From Geobacter sp. AOG1 (GTDB lineage: Bacteria > Desulfobacterota > Desulfuromonadia > Geobacterales > Geobacteraceae): a stretch of 64,000 nucleotides of DNA. Positions 9,466 to 19,039 of this stretch are shown here, one piece after another (position 1 is the first letter of the stretch; every line of letters starts with the position of its first letter). Under the pieces are notes generated by a model that worked only from the letters and a program-made list of their open reading frames with translations, did not search any database and was not told where the DNA came from. The position numbers were made by a program, and so were the translations under genes. The stretch spans positions 3,285,922 to 3,349,921 of the forward strand of contig NZ_BLIZ01000001.1 in NCBI RefSeq assembly GCF_019972315.1, given 5' to 3'.

Positions 9466-10035
9466 TTACTTTGATACGATAACGAATTCATCCCGACGGT
9501 TCTTGGCCCATGAGGCTTCATCATGGCCGGCAGCAACAGGCTTTTCTTTGCCGTAGCTGATGACAGACAGCCTCTTTTCAGGAATACCCAAAGTCGCCAG
9601 ATACTGCATTGCCACCTTGGCCCGCTTTTCCCCCAGAGCCAGGTTGTATTCGTCTGAGCCGCGTTCGTCGCAATTTCCTTCTATCCGCACATTTATGGCA
9701 GGGTCTTTCTTCATAATCTCACCGTTTTTCGCAAGAGATGCGCGGGCTTGTGGGGAAAGAGCATACGCATCAAAATCGAAGTAGATTTTTTCAAGGGCGG
9801 CCTTTAACTCACCCGCATTCGGGATATGATTTATTGTATCGCGAACGGCGCTTTCCTTGATCGGTGACTGCGTGATCGGCTTCTTACTGACCGGTTCTGA
9901 CTTGACCGTGCCGGAAACGTTAGAAACCGGCACGACTGGCTCTTCTTTCTTCACCATTTCGCTCTTGGCACAACCGCCGACAACGAACAGGGCACTACTC
10001 GCCACCAATAACAAACTTACAGCATGTTTTTTCAT
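9466..10035 (-). CDS. Pal-like OmpA-domain peptidoglycan-associated lipoprotein
   Basis: A 189-residue lipoprotein: signal with lipobox VVGGC (Cys near 23), a short linker, then an OmpA/MotB domain (about 75-189). That domain carries IYFDFDAYAL, the IEGNCDERGSDEYNLALGEKRA peptidoglycan-binding core and RLSVISYGKE. It would anchor the outer membrane to the cell wall. ATG 10035 follows AGGAGG. No tolA/tolB genes adjoin it, so this is a stand-alone copy. The divergent MarR regulator may control it. Confidence 0.88.
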   Translation of the reverse strand: MKKHAVSLLLVASSALFVVGGCAKSEMVKKEEPVVPVSNVSGTVKSEPVSKKPITQSPIKESAVRDTINHIPNAGELKAALEKIYFDFDAYALSPQARASLAKNGEIMKKDPAINVRIEGNCDERGSDEYNLALGEKRAKVAMQYLATLGIPEKRLSVISYGKEKPVAAGHDEASWAKNRRDEFVIVSK

Positions 10036-10119
10036 TTGTTGCCTCCTTTTCTTGAAAACCCAACGAGAGATGTACTGCAAAACAATCCTTGACGAATTGA
10101 TGAGGATTCATTATTTTAG

Positions 10120-10148
10120 TTAGTGTTGCTAATTATTCGCTACACTAA
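10120..10148. promoter_or_regulatory. Candidate MarR operator palindrome
   Basis: TTAGTGTTGC (10120-10129) and GCTACACTAA (10139-10148) form an inverted repeat matching 9 of 10 positions around a 9-nt AT-rich centre. It lies between the divergent Pal-like and MarR genes. The size and place fit an autoregulatory MarR-dimer site. No binding data are implied. Confidence 0.5.
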
Positions 10149-10178
10149 ATATTTTGTCAAGTCAATTTTGGAGCGGCC

Positions 10179-10646
10179 ATGAGGGAAAACGCGGAGAAAA
10201 TTTCGGAGGTTATTGACAACTTGCGGCGGATATTCCAGGCGATAAACGATTATTCAAGAACTGCCGAACAATTTACCGGTCTGACAGGGCCACAACTCTG
10301 GGCCTTGAAGATCCTGGCAAAAGCTTCTCCTTTGCGGGTTTCGGAGCTGGCTTCCCAGATGTACCTGCGCCCGGCAACTGTTGTTGGGATCCTCGACCGG
10401 CTTGAAGGGAAAGGGCTGGTCACGCGAACCCGCTCAATGAAAGACCGCCGGGCAGTTGACCTAAATCTCACCGAAATGGGAAAAGAAGTAGTTGTCAAAG
10501 CCCCTGAAGTTGCTCAGGTTATGCTTCTGAAAGGTCTGAATGAGTTGTCAGACGAACAGCTCCTCCATGTGGTTGAAGGTATGACACAAATGGTGCGGAT
10601 TCTAGGAGCAGAGAACATAACCCCGCATCCACTGCATTCATCCTAA
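10179..10646 (+). CDS. MarR family transcriptional regulator
   Basis: A 155-residue winged-helix regulator. The core reads LWALKILAKASPLRVSELA, the recognition region LRPATVVGILDRLEGKGLVTR, and the wing RSMKDRRAVDLNLTEMG. It would repress nearby genes until a ligand or oxidant releases it. A degraded relative lies at 34.7 kb. Likely targets are itself and the divergent Pal-like gene, by the shared palindrome. Confidence 0.9.
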   Translation: MRENAEKISEVIDNLRRIFQAINDYSRTAEQFTGLTGPQLWALKILAKASPLRVSELASQMYLRPATVVGILDRLEGKGLVTRTRSMKDRRAVDLNLTEMGKEVVVKAPEVAQVMLLKGLNELSDEQLLHVVEGMTQMVRILGAENITPHPLHSS

Positions 10647-10765
10647 AACCGAGCAGACTACAGATACTTACCAAACATACTAACCAAACGCCTGATGTTT
10701 GAATGATTAAGTGGGCAGAAAACAATAGTGATGCTCAATTAAGGAGGGGAATCCGCCACACCTCT

Positions 10766-10777
10766 GCATACGTATGC
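10766..10777. promoter_or_regulatory. 12-bp palindrome upstream of otsA
   Basis: GCATACGTATGC is a perfect palindrome about 65 nt upstream of the otsA start. It could be a regulator site. No matching protein is known to me and chance is not excluded. Confidence 0.25.
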
Positions 10778-10841
10778 GTAATCTAGCAACGCCACAATGC
10801 TGGGTTCACTCATTATTTGGAATTGCACATATGGAGGCCTA

Positions 10842-13082
10842 ATGGTTTCACTCCGTTCACTACGTCTTTCACTCCGATTTATCATTCCTCTGGCACTGGC
10901 CCTAGTCTTGCTTGCATATGCTGTAATGCCGCTGGTGGGGAAACTAACCCTGCACTGGTTTGAGAAGGATATAGACATCCGTTCCCGTCTCATCGCCAGC
11001 ACTCTCCACGACCCCCTTACAGAAATGGCCAAACAGCGGGACAGGACGAAAATCAATGCCCTTTTCATGCGGGCCATCAAAGATGAGAGGCTGTTTGCCC
11101 TGGGATTTTGCGATGGAAAGGGCAGCCTACTCTACAAGACCCCTACATTCCCTGAATCGCTTGGTTGCGACCTGGCTGGCATTGGCCATGCTAAATCCGG
11201 TTCAATACTAAAACTGGCCCAAGGGTCGCTATACATTTCCACCAGCCCGATCGAGATGTCGGGGGAAGCTATTGGAACCCTCATTCTCGTGCATGATATG
11301 AGTTTTATAGAACGGCGAAGCAGCGACACTCAGAAGTATGTAATTATTCTATTTGCCGTCCTTGGTGTAGTGGTTTCACTGATCACAGTGCTGGTCGCCC
11401 ATCTCTGCTGGCGTGGCTGGGTCGAGGGGGTCAGATCAATGCTGCGGGGCGAGGGGATTTTCCGTCCTTTTAGCCAACCGGCCGCCAGTTCTGAACTACA
11501 GCCACTAGTAGGAGACCTGCGGGCTCTCCTTCGGAACATCGATGCCGAGCGCCGTTTTGCCGATGACGCCTCAATTACCTGGAACCCCGACGCCCTCCGC
11601 AGGCTTCTCCACAAAGAGCTTACCGGTGAACGGATTATTGTCGTCTCAAACCGCGAACCATACATCCATACCGAAACGCAGGGGCAGGTCGAAATTCACC
11701 GACCAGCCAGTGGCCTGGTCACTGCAGTGGAACCTGTCATGCGGGCCTGCTCGGGAACATGGATCGCACATGGCAGTGGCTCAGCCGACCGCGAGACCGT
11801 TGATCGTCACGACCGCGTGCCGGTTCCGCCAAGTCATCCCGAATACACTCTGCGCCGCATCTGGCTTACAAAAGAGGAAGAAAATGGTTATTATTACGGT
11901 TTTTCCAACGAAGGGCTCTGGCCCCTCTGCCATATCGCCCACGTCCGCCCTATCTTCCGCACCAGTGACTGGCAGCAGTATGTGTCTATCAACAAACGGT
12001 TTGCCGATGCAGTTGTAAAGGAGGCCGACAGCGACGACCCGGTGGTGCTCGTGCAGGATTACCATTTCGCACTCCTACCGCGAATGATCCGAACTGCCCT
12101 ACCCAAGGCCACAGTCATAACTTTCTGGCACATCCCCTGGCCTAATCCAGAATCTTTTGGTATTTGCCCATGGCGGGAAGAGATTCTCCAGGGGATGCTC
12201 GGCAGCACAATCCTCGGCTTTCATACCCCTTTTCACTGCAAGAACTTTCTCGAAACCGTGGACCGCTACCTGGAAACTCGCATCGAACATGAATCTTCAA
12301 CGATTTCCCACGGCGGCAATTTGACGCTGGTGGAAAGCTACCCCATCTCGATTCAGTGGCCTTACCCATGGAAGGATACTATTCCGACGGTCGACGAATG
12401 CCGTAATGAAATATTGGCGTCACTCGGACTCCCTCCCACTCACCTGCTAGGACTCGGCGTTGACCGTCAGGATTACACAAAAGGCATACTGGAGCGCTTC
12501 CTTGCAGTAGAACGGATGCTGGAATTGCATCCGGAAATGGTCGGACGATTCAGCTTCATTCAGATCGCCGCACCCACCCGTTCGGCACTTGAAGATTACC
12601 AGGCATTCGAAGCACAGGTCCGCAACCTCGCAACGCGCATTAACCAGCGGTTCTCTGCAGGTTCCTACCAGCCTATTATTCTCAAGGCTGAACATCATGA
12701 ACCGGAGCTCGTAAACCGCTATTACCGCGCTGCTGATGTCTGCATGGTGACCAGCCTCCACGATGGCATGAACCTCGTGGCCAAGGAGTATGTGGCAGCC
12801 CGGGATGACGAAAAAGGGGTGCTGATCCTCAGCCAGTTTACCGGTGCAGCCCACGAACTGCATGAAGCGCTGCTTGTAAACCCCTACTATATCGAACAGA
12901 CCGCCGACGCACTGTTCCAGGCACTTTCAATGCCTACGTTCGAGCAACAGGAACGGATGCGAAGCATGCGGGCACTGGTACGGGATTTCAACGTCTATCG
13001 CTGGGCAGGACGTATGCTGCTCGACGCTGCCCGTATCCGGCAGCGTGAAAAACTGGCTTTACGCATCGGCCGGCGCCAGTAA
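10842..13082 (+). CDS. otsA: Membrane-tethered trehalose-6-phosphate synthase with sensor-like N-terminus
   Basis: The C-terminal part (about 262-746) is a complete GT20 trehalose-6-phosphate synthase: [56 protein letters not shown]. It would join nucleotide-glucose and glucose-6-phosphate. Unlike E. coli OtsA (about 470 aa) it carries some 260 extra residues. These are TM1 near 10-32, an extracytoplasmic domain of about 130 residues, TM2 near 165-187 and a HAMP-like linker. The layout is that of a sensor protein, so the enzyme may respond to an outside signal. ATG 10842 follows GGAGG. otsB is 19 nt downstream. Confidence 0.93.
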   Translation: MVSLRSLRLSLRFIIPLALALVLLAYAVMPLVGKLTLHWFEKDIDIRSRLIASTLHDPLTEMAKQRDRTKINALFMRAIKDERLFALGFCDGKGSLLYKTPTFPESLGCDLAGIGHAKSGSILKLAQGSLYISTSPIEMSGEAIGTLILVHDMSFIERRSSDTQKYVIILFAVLGVVVSLITVLVAHLCWRGWVEGVRSMLRGEGIFRPFSQPAASSELQPLVGDLRALLRNIDAERRFADDASITWNPDALRRLLHKELTGERIIVVSNREPYIHTETQGQVEIHRPASGLVTAVEPVMRACSGTWIAHGSGSADRETVDRHDRVPVPPSHPEYTLRRIWLTKEEENGYYYGFSNEGLWPLCHIAHVRPIFRTSDWQQYVSINKRFADAVVKEADSDDPVVLVQDYHFALLPRMIRTALPKATVITFWHIPWPNPESFGICPWREEILQGMLGSTILGFHTPFHCKNFLETVDRYLETRIEHESSTISHGGNLTLVESYPISIQWPYPWKDTIPTVDECRNEILASLGLPPTHLLGLGVDRQDYTKGILERFLAVERMLELHPEMVGRFSFIQIAAPTRSALEDYQAFEAQVRNLATRINQRFSAGSYQPIILKAEHHEPELVNRYYRAADVCMVTSLHDGMNLVAKEYVAARDDEKGVLILSQFTGAAHELHEALLVNPYYIEQTADALFQALSMPTFEQQERMRSMRALVRDFNVYRWAGRMLLDAARIRQREKLALRIGRRQ

Positions 13083-13101
13083 ATGCAACAAAGGAGATGG
13101 A

Positions 13102-13848
13102 ATGGCTCAAGAAAGGCTCTGGATTTTTGATTTTGACGGTACCCTGTCGCCATTGGTTTCTGACAGGGAACGGGCACAGCTTCACCCTGAATGCAAACAA
13201 CTACTGGAAACCTTAGTCACCCTTCCCTGCCAGCGGGTTGCGGTTCTTTCCAGCCGCTCCGTGGAGGACCTGATTCCGCGAGTGCCGATAAGGGGAGTTT
13301 ATCTGGGAGGCGGAAGTGGTATCGAGTGGTGCTTTCCAGACGGACAACGCGTCTTGTCTGAGGGCAATTGGGAAGAACAACTCTCCCGGACAAGAGATCC
13401 ACTCCTGCATGATCTCAGCAATATTTCCGTGATTCCCGGTGTTGAACTCGAGGACAAGAAATGGTCTGTTGCGCTCCATACCCGCAACGCTGCTTTGCTC
13501 GCCAAGGAACAACTTTATTCGCGGATCGTAGCCTGGCGGCCACCCCATCCGGTAAGGATTTTCAGCGGTCCGGAGGTTCTGGAAATTCAGCTCTTTCCCG
13601 AAGTTGACAAGGCCTTTGGCGTACGTATGCTCTGTCAAATACTAAAATTCGACCTTTCAAACGGTGTGGTCGTCTACGCGGGTGATGATGAAAATGATGC
13701 CGTTGCCATGAGATGGGTCATCCATCAGGGGGGAAATGCTCTCATGGTGGGAAGCTCTTTTCCTGTCGCTGGGGCACGAATCGTCAAAGACCATTCATCA
13801 CTTATAGAGGAAATTCGCCGGATGGTCGGACTCGACATAACCACGTAA
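13102..13848 (+). CDS. otsB: Trehalose-6-phosphate phosphatase
   Basis: A 248-residue HAD-family phosphatase that releases trehalose from trehalose-6-phosphate. Motif I is DFDGTLSPL with both catalytic Asp residues, motif II is VLSSR, and the C-terminal metal motif is GDDENDAVAM. ATG 13102 follows AAGGAGATGG; longer forms would overlap otsA. It forms an operon with otsA. Confidence 0.92.
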   Translation: MAQERLWIFDFDGTLSPLVSDRERAQLHPECKQLLETLVTLPCQRVAVLSSRSVEDLIPRVPIRGVYLGGGSGIEWCFPDGQRVLSEGNWEEQLSRTRDPLLHDLSNISVIPGVELEDKKWSVALHTRNAALLAKEQLYSRIVAWRPPHPVRIFSGPEVLEIQLFPEVDKAFGVRMLCQILKFDLSNGVVVYAGDDENDAVAMRWVIHQGGNALMVGSSFPVAGARIVKDHSSLIEEIRRMVGLDITT

Positions 13849-13922
13849 CGTGAATCGGTGATAAACGAAACAACCGGTCCGTTTGGGAGAGAATCCCCCT
13901 CCAGATAAAGTGAGGATACCGT

Positions 13923-15071
13923 ATGAAGAAACGAGCTAATCTGCTGCGCGAGTTCTCCATACCCCTCATTACAGGAGTCATTATTGCCCTCGTCTGGGCG
14001 AATCTCAACCAGGAAGGTTATCATCACTTTATCCACGCAAGGCTGATGGGGCCTCTGAGCGTCCATTTTCTCACCAACGACATCTTCATGGTGTTCTTCT
14101 TCGGGATCGCAGCGGCGGAGATAACCCAGAACTGCATGCCGGGGGGAGATCTCTACCCCATCGGAAGATCGGTGAATCCGCTCCTGGCAACTTTCGGAGG
14201 GGTCGCCGGGCCGGTCGCCATCTACCTCTTTCTGAACGCCTTAGCCGGCTCGCCCGCACTGGTCAACGGTTGGGGGATTCCCACCGCCACCGACATCGCC
14301 ATATCCTGGCTCGTGGCACGGCTCGTCTTCGGCAACAACCATCCCGCCATCTCCTTTCTCCTCCTCCTCGCCATTGTCGACGACGCTATAGGGCTTGCCA
14401 TCATCGCCATCTTCTACCCCGACCCATCCCAGCCGGTGGCACCGGGGTGGCTCCTTCTAACTTGCGCGGGGATGCTGGCGGCCTGGATTCTGCGGTGCAG
14501 AAAAGCGAAGAGCTACTGGTCCTACATTTTGCTCGGTGGGGGACTTTCCTGGGCCGGACTCCACTTCTCCAACCTCCATCCCGCCCTGGCGCTCGTGCCG
14601 ATTGTGCCGTTTCTCCCGCATCCGTTACGGGAAGAGAAGGAACTCTTCGAGGAGGACCCGCAGGATGTCTCGACCCTGTCGACTTTCGAGCACGAATGGA
14701 AGATCATCGTCGACTTCGGTCTTTTCACGTTCGGCCTGGTCAATGCCGGCGTCAGCCTCTCCTCTCTCGGCCCGGTAACCTGGTTCGTGCTCGGAGCACT
14801 CCTGGTCGGCAAGTGCGCCGGGATCTCCGCCTGTGCACTCCTCGGGGGGAAGATCGGCTTTCCGCTGCCGGAGGGTATGGAGAGAAGAGACCTCTTTCTG
14901 GTGGGACTCATCGCCGGTATAGGCTTCACCGTATCGCTCTTCATCGCCGATCAGGCGTTCGTGGATCAGGTTCTCCAGGAGGAAGCAAAGATGGGAGCGC
15001 TTCTCTCTATCGGTTTATCGGTGATCGCCATCGTCGCCGGAAAGTTGCTCGCCATCAAGAAACGCCATTAG
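13923..15071 (+). CDS. nhaA: NhaA-type Na+/H+ antiporter
   Basis: A 382-residue antiporter with about 12 helices. The functional core is visible: GWGIPTATDIAISW and the neighbouring Asp pair in LAIVDDAIGLAIIAIFY, which bind Na+ and protons. The C-terminal GIGFTVSLFIA is also typical. It exports Na+ using the proton gradient and controls internal pH. It follows the otsAB operon by 75 nt and precedes a proton-pumping ATPase. Confidence 0.93.
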   Translation: MKKRANLLREFSIPLITGVIIALVWANLNQEGYHHFIHARLMGPLSVHFLTNDIFMVFFFGIAAAEITQNCMPGGDLYPIGRSVNPLLATFGGVAGPVAIYLFLNALAGSPALVNGWGIPTATDIAISWLVARLVFGNNHPAISFLLLLAIVDDAIGLAIIAIFYPDPSQPVAPGWLLLTCAGMLAAWILRCRKAKSYWSYILLGGGLSWAGLHFSNLHPALALVPIVPFLPHPLREEKELFEEDPQDVSTLSTFEHEWKIIVDFGLFTFGLVNAGVSLSSLGPVTWFVLGALLVGKCAGISACALLGGKIGFPLPEGMERRDLFLVGLIAGIGFTVSLFIADQAFVDQVLQEEAKMGALLSIGLSVIAIVAGKLLAIKKRH

Positions 15072-15373
15072 CTGGTTTTCATGCGGAAACAATTCTTTTC
15101 CCCCGTGGTTGTGTCACATCCGGAGTTTTCCGTATGGCTCCCAGCCAACTGACACCCCTTTTCCGTCAGTTGCCAGAGTGACCCGTCGCACAATTCTCAC
15201 CTCCAACTGTCTCGTCACGCTGTTACTGCACGCCATAGCTACCCACAATTGTGAGCCTCCTTTTTAGGGTTATACTGAATATCAAACCTGCAGCAGGGAG
15301 TTGAAAAACATCGTCTCCATCAGAAGAGACAAGCAGGTTCATGTAACTCCTGATTTAATAAGGAGGGGGCATC
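15072..15373. other. 302-nt gap with an 8-bp inverted repeat
   Basis: No gene was found between nhaA and the P-type ATPase. CAACTGAC (15146-15153) pairs with GTCAGTTG (15165-15172) but has no T-run, so it is at most a weak terminator. The ATPase has its own ribosome site (AAGGAGGGG), and a promoter must lie within this gap. Confidence 0.4.
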
Positions 15374-17980
15374 ATGCAAAAGACAACCGAGGCATTTGCC
15401 GGGTTATCTCCGGAGACCGCTCTGGCGGAGCTGGGCACAGACCGGAATACAGGCCTGTCGTCGGATGAGGCCGCAAAGCGGTTGAGGGAATACGGCCCGA
15501 ACGAGATCCCGGAAAAAGAGGAGCCGCTCTATCATCGGATTTTACGAAGGTTCTGGGGGCCGATCCCGTGGATGATCGAGGCCGCGGCCCTGCTGTCGGC
15601 ACTGGTCGGGAAATGGGCGGATTTTACGATCATCTCGATTCTGCTCGTCACCAACGTCTGTATCGATTTCTGGCAGGAATCAAAAGCGCTGAGTGCTCTG
15701 AAAGTTCTGAAAGAGAAGCTGGCAAAACAGGCCCTAGTTTTGCGGGACGGCAGGTATCAATCTATTGCCGCTGCCGATCTGGTTCCCGGTGATATTGTCA
15801 AACTGAAAATCGGCGATCTGGTGCCGGCGGATGTCAAACTCATCGACGGCGATTTCCTCCTGGCAGACCAGTCTGCCTTGACCGGTGAGTCATTGCCGGT
15901 AAGCAGAAGCATCGGTGAACTCGTCTACGCCAACGCTGTCGTCAAACAGGGAGAAATGCTCGGGGTCGTCGTCAATACGGCGCTCGCCACCTTCTTCGGC
16001 AAGACGGTCGCGTTGGTCGCTCGGGCAGAGCAGGAAGAACGGAGTCACTTCCAGAAGGCCGTCATCCATATCGGCAATTACCTCATCATAATTACCATGT
16101 TTCTCGTGGTGATCATCCTCATTACGGCCATGTTCCGCCATGAGAACATGGTGGAGATCCTGAGATTCACCCTGGTGCTGACGGTGGCCGCCATCCCGGT
16201 GGCCATGCCCGCCATCCTCTCAGTTACCATGGCCGTCGGCGCAATGGCACTCGCGAAAAAACAGGCCATCGTCAGCCGCCTCGTTGCCATCGAGGAGTTG
16301 GCCGGCGTCGACATCCTTTGTTCCGACAAGACCGGCACCCTTACCCAGAACCTGATGGCCATTGCCGACCCGATCGCCGCCACCGGTTACTCAGATGGAG
16401 AGCTGATGCTCTATGCCGCCCTGGCCTCCAAGGAGGAGAACCGCGATCCCATTGAACTTCCCATCTTCGAATATCTCCGCAAGACGGGTGGATACGAGGG
16501 GGTGCACCAGTATCGCCGGGAACGGTTCATCCCCTTCGATCCGGTCGGAAAGAGAACGGAGGCGGTCGTTACGACAAACGGCCAAAGCCTTACCGTCACC
16601 AAGGGGGCTCCCCAGGTGGTTCTCGATCTCTGCGGAGAGGATATCGATAAGGCGCCCATATTACGCCATGTGGAAGATGCGGCCGGAACCGGATTTCGTA
16701 CCCTCGGTGTCGCCGCACGACAAGCTGAGGAACCGCACTTCAGATTTGTCGGGCTCATTCCCCTCTTTGATCCGCCGCGGGATGATTCGAAAAGCACTAT
16801 CGCCGAGGCCGTCAACCTCGGATTGAACGTGAAAATGATCACCGGCGATAACCTCGCAATTGCCAGACATATAGCAACAGTTCTCGGGATCGGCTCCGAC
16901 ATTTTCAACGCCAGGGAACTGAGCGGCGCCAGCACCCGCGAACTGGTCCTTTTGGGGGAGGTAATCTCAACGGCGCTGTACCGGAAGCTGGCGCCTGAGG
17001 TCTCGGCTGAGGAGGCGCGCCGTTTTGCCGACGGAGTGGTGAAGACTCTGGAGAAAGAGTTCGAGAACCTCACCCTCCCCAAGGGGTACGTGCGGAGCCA
17101 TGAATCGGAAATTATCGAGTTGATCGAAGCTGCCAACGGTTTCGCTCAGGTATTCCCCGAAGACAAATACTTCATCGTCGACAAACTGCAGAGGACAGGT
17201 CATATCGTCGGCATGACCGGCGACGGGGTAAACGATGCGCCGGCGCTCAAAAAGGCCGATGCCGGCATAGCAGTTTCCGGGGCGACCGATGCGGCGCGGG
17301 CCGCAGCAGATCTGGTGCTGCTGGCACCAGGCCTCTCCGTGATCGTCGATGCAATCAAGGGAGCCCGGATCACCTTCGAGCGGATGAAGAGCTACAGCAT
17401 CTACCGGATCGCTGAAACCATCCGCGTCATCCTCTTCATGACCGCCTCGATCCTCATTTTCAATTTTTATCCCGTTACTGCCATTATGATCATCATCCTG
17501 GCGTTCTTGAACGACATCCCGATTCTCGCCATCGCCCTCGACAACACAAAAGTAGACGAAAAGCCAATTCGCTGGAACATGACCGAAGTATTGACCGTGG
17601 CCACGCTGCTCGGGATCGCCGGCGTCATAGCCAGCTTCGGCATCTTCTACATTGCCGAGAAATATCTGAAGCTTCCCGTGGCGACAGTCCAGAGCTTTGT
17701 CTTCCTTAAGCTGGCAGTTGCCGGTCATTTGACGATCTTCGTCACCCGAACTGAAAAGCACTTCTGGCAACGACCGTTTCCCTCTCCTATTCTGTTCTGG
17801 CTGGCAATGGCGACCAAAATTGCAGCAACGTTCTTTGCCGTCTATGGCTGGCTCGTCGCCCCCATCGGTTGGGGGTATGCCCTCCTGGTGTGGGGCTATG
17901 CCCTCGCCTGGTTCGTGGCCAACGACTTTGTCAAGATGTGGGCCTACAAGTTCCTGCGGCGGGAACAGGTTTTGGCGTAG
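15374..17980 (+). CDS. Plasma-membrane proton-efflux P-type ATPase (P3A)
   Basis: An 868-residue P-type ATPase of the H+-pumping type. It shows the N-terminal NEIPEKEEPLYHRILRRFWGPIPWMIEAAA signature region, the actuator loop LTGESLPV, phosphorylation site CSDKTGTLTQN, nucleotide site VTKGAPQ and hinge GMTGDGVNDAPALKKADAGIAV. It would pump protons out using ATP. The C-terminal half includes LAFLNDIPILAIALDN. It fits acid resistance together with NhaA and ClC. Confidence 0.93.
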   Translation: MQKTTEAFAGLSPETALAELGTDRNTGLSSDEAAKRLREYGPNEIPEKEEPLYHRILRRFWGPIPWMIEAAALLSALVGKWADFTIISILLVTNVCIDFWQESKALSALKVLKEKLAKQALVLRDGRYQSIAAADLVPGDIVKLKIGDLVPADVKLIDGDFLLADQSALTGESLPVSRSIGELVYANAVVKQGEMLGVVVNTALATFFGKTVALVARAEQEERSHFQKAVIHIGNYLIIITMFLVVIILITAMFRHENMVEILRFTLVLTVAAIPVAMPAILSVTMAVGAMALAKKQAIVSRLVAIEELAGVDILCSDKTGTLTQNLMAIADPIAATGYSDGELMLYAALASKEENRDPIELPIFEYLRKTGGYEGVHQYRRERFIPFDPVGKRTEAVVTTNGQSLTVTKGAPQVVLDLCGEDIDKAPILRHVEDAAGTGFRTLGVAARQAEEPHFRFVGLIPLFDPPRDDSKSTIAEAVNLGLNVKMITGDNLAIARHIATVLGIGSDIFNARELSGASTRELVLLGEVISTALYRKLAPEVSAEEARRFADGVVKTLEKEFENLTLPKGYVRSHESEIIELIEAANGFAQVFPEDKYFIVDKLQRTGHIVGMTGDGVNDAPALKKADAGIAVSGATDAARAAADLVLLAPGLSVIVDAIKGARITFERMKSYSIYRIAETIRVILFMTASILIFNFYPVTAIMIIILAFLNDIPILAIALDNTKVDEKPIRWNMTEVLTVATLLGIAGVIASFGIFYIAEKYLKLPVATVQSFVFLKLAVAGHLTIFVTRTEKHFWQRPFPSPILFWLAMATKIAATFFAVYGWLVAPIGWGYALLVWGYALAWFVANDFVKMWAYKFLRREQVLA

Positions 17981-18060
17981 CTGCGCAGTTGCAAGGGCAA
18001 TCTCAATATCGAACAGGATTGGTGATATCATTGTATTAAAGAAGAAAGGAGGGTTTATCC

Positions 18061-18522
18061 ATGACAAACATCAAGAGGATTCTCGTCGTCAGCAGAATGA
18101 CCAAATATTGCCGGGAGGTGCTCAACTATGGCATCACCCTGGCAAAATTGTCCCACGCCGAACTATTCGTCATCCATGCGGTCCACAATCCTTTTGGCCT
18201 CGAGGGATGGAATCTGCCGACTGTTTCCCTTGAAGAGGAGTACAAAAATATCCTCAAGGAAGCAAAGGCGGATCTGGACCGGATCATCCGCGAAGAAAAG
18301 TCGCAGGGAATGCAGATCAAGGTACTGATCAAGGAAGGGGAACCGACTAACGAGATACTGAAAACGGTCCATGATGAAAAGATTGATCTCATGATCATGT
18401 TGGCGCACGAAGAAGGGCGTCTGGAACACTTTCTCTTCGGCCGCAGCAACGAGAGCCTGATCCGCAGAATGCCATGTTCGGTCCTTCTCGTGAAGAAGGA
18501 ACCGGAGGCGGTTCCATGGTAG
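18061..18522 (+). CDS. Universal stress protein (UspA family)
   Basis: A 153-residue single-domain Usp. The N-terminal beta strand IKRILVVSRMT, the helix following ILKTVHDEKIDLMIMLAHEEG and the C-terminal ATP-binding type motif FGRSNESLIRRMPCSVLLVKK are present. It probably binds ATP. It lies 80 nt behind the proton ATPase and has a strong AGGAGG ribosome site. Confidence 0.9.
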   Translation: MTNIKRILVVSRMTKYCREVLNYGITLAKLSHAELFVIHAVHNPFGLEGWNLPTVSLEEEYKNILKEAKADLDRIIREEKSQGMQIKVLIKEGEPTNEILKTVHDEKIDLMIMLAHEEGRLEHFLFGRSNESLIRRMPCSVLLVKKEPEAVPW

Positions 18523-18588
18523 TAACTACTTCCGGTCAGGGAAAAGGAACTTCAGGCACGAGCAGCGGAGATAGACGAAAGTGGCAAG

Positions 18589-19026
18589 ATGACCGTTGAA
18601 ATCGCCATCGTCCTTACTTTCGTCACCGGGGCGATAATCCTCTTCGCCACTGAGAAACTGCCGATAGACCTCGTCTCGATCATGGTCATGACCGGACTCA
18701 TTATTTCGGGAGTGGTCACTCCGGAAGAAGGGATCGACGGCTTCACCCACCCGGCAACGGTAACTGTCGGCACCACTGCCGCACTCCTCACTCCCATCGC
18801 CATTGCCGTTGCAAATATGTACGGTGTTGATTCGCGCCCCTTTCTCATGGCGGTTACCTATGCCGCATCGGCCGCCTTCATGACGCCGGTCGGCTATCAG
18901 GCGAACACCCTCGTCTAAAGCCTCGGCCATTACCGTTATACCGATTTTCTCCGGGTCGGCACGCCGCTCAATATCATGTTCTGGTTCCTGGCCACCATCC
19001 TGATCCCCTGGTTCTGGCCATTCTAG
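18589..19026 (+). pseudogene. Decayed SLC13-family transporter (internal deletion plus stop)
   Basis: The first 58 or so codons match the start of SLC13/DASS permeases ([20 protein letters not shown]...[18 protein letters not shown]). The frame then runs straight into the C-terminal part ([39 protein letters not shown]), so several hundred residues of the usual protein are missing. An in-frame TAA at 18916-18918 is followed, still in frame, by the expected end ([12 protein letters not shown] ... PWFWPF) to TAG 19026. Both lesions point to a dead gene. A Sec readthrough is excluded because the stop is TAA. Confidence 0.85.
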
Positions 19027-19039
19027 CCGGGAGGCATCC

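Noticed and set aside
18916-18918. Stop codon in the SLC13 frame as a recoded selenocysteine
   Set aside because: It is TAA; selenocysteine uses TGA. The large internal deletion also shows the gene is dead.
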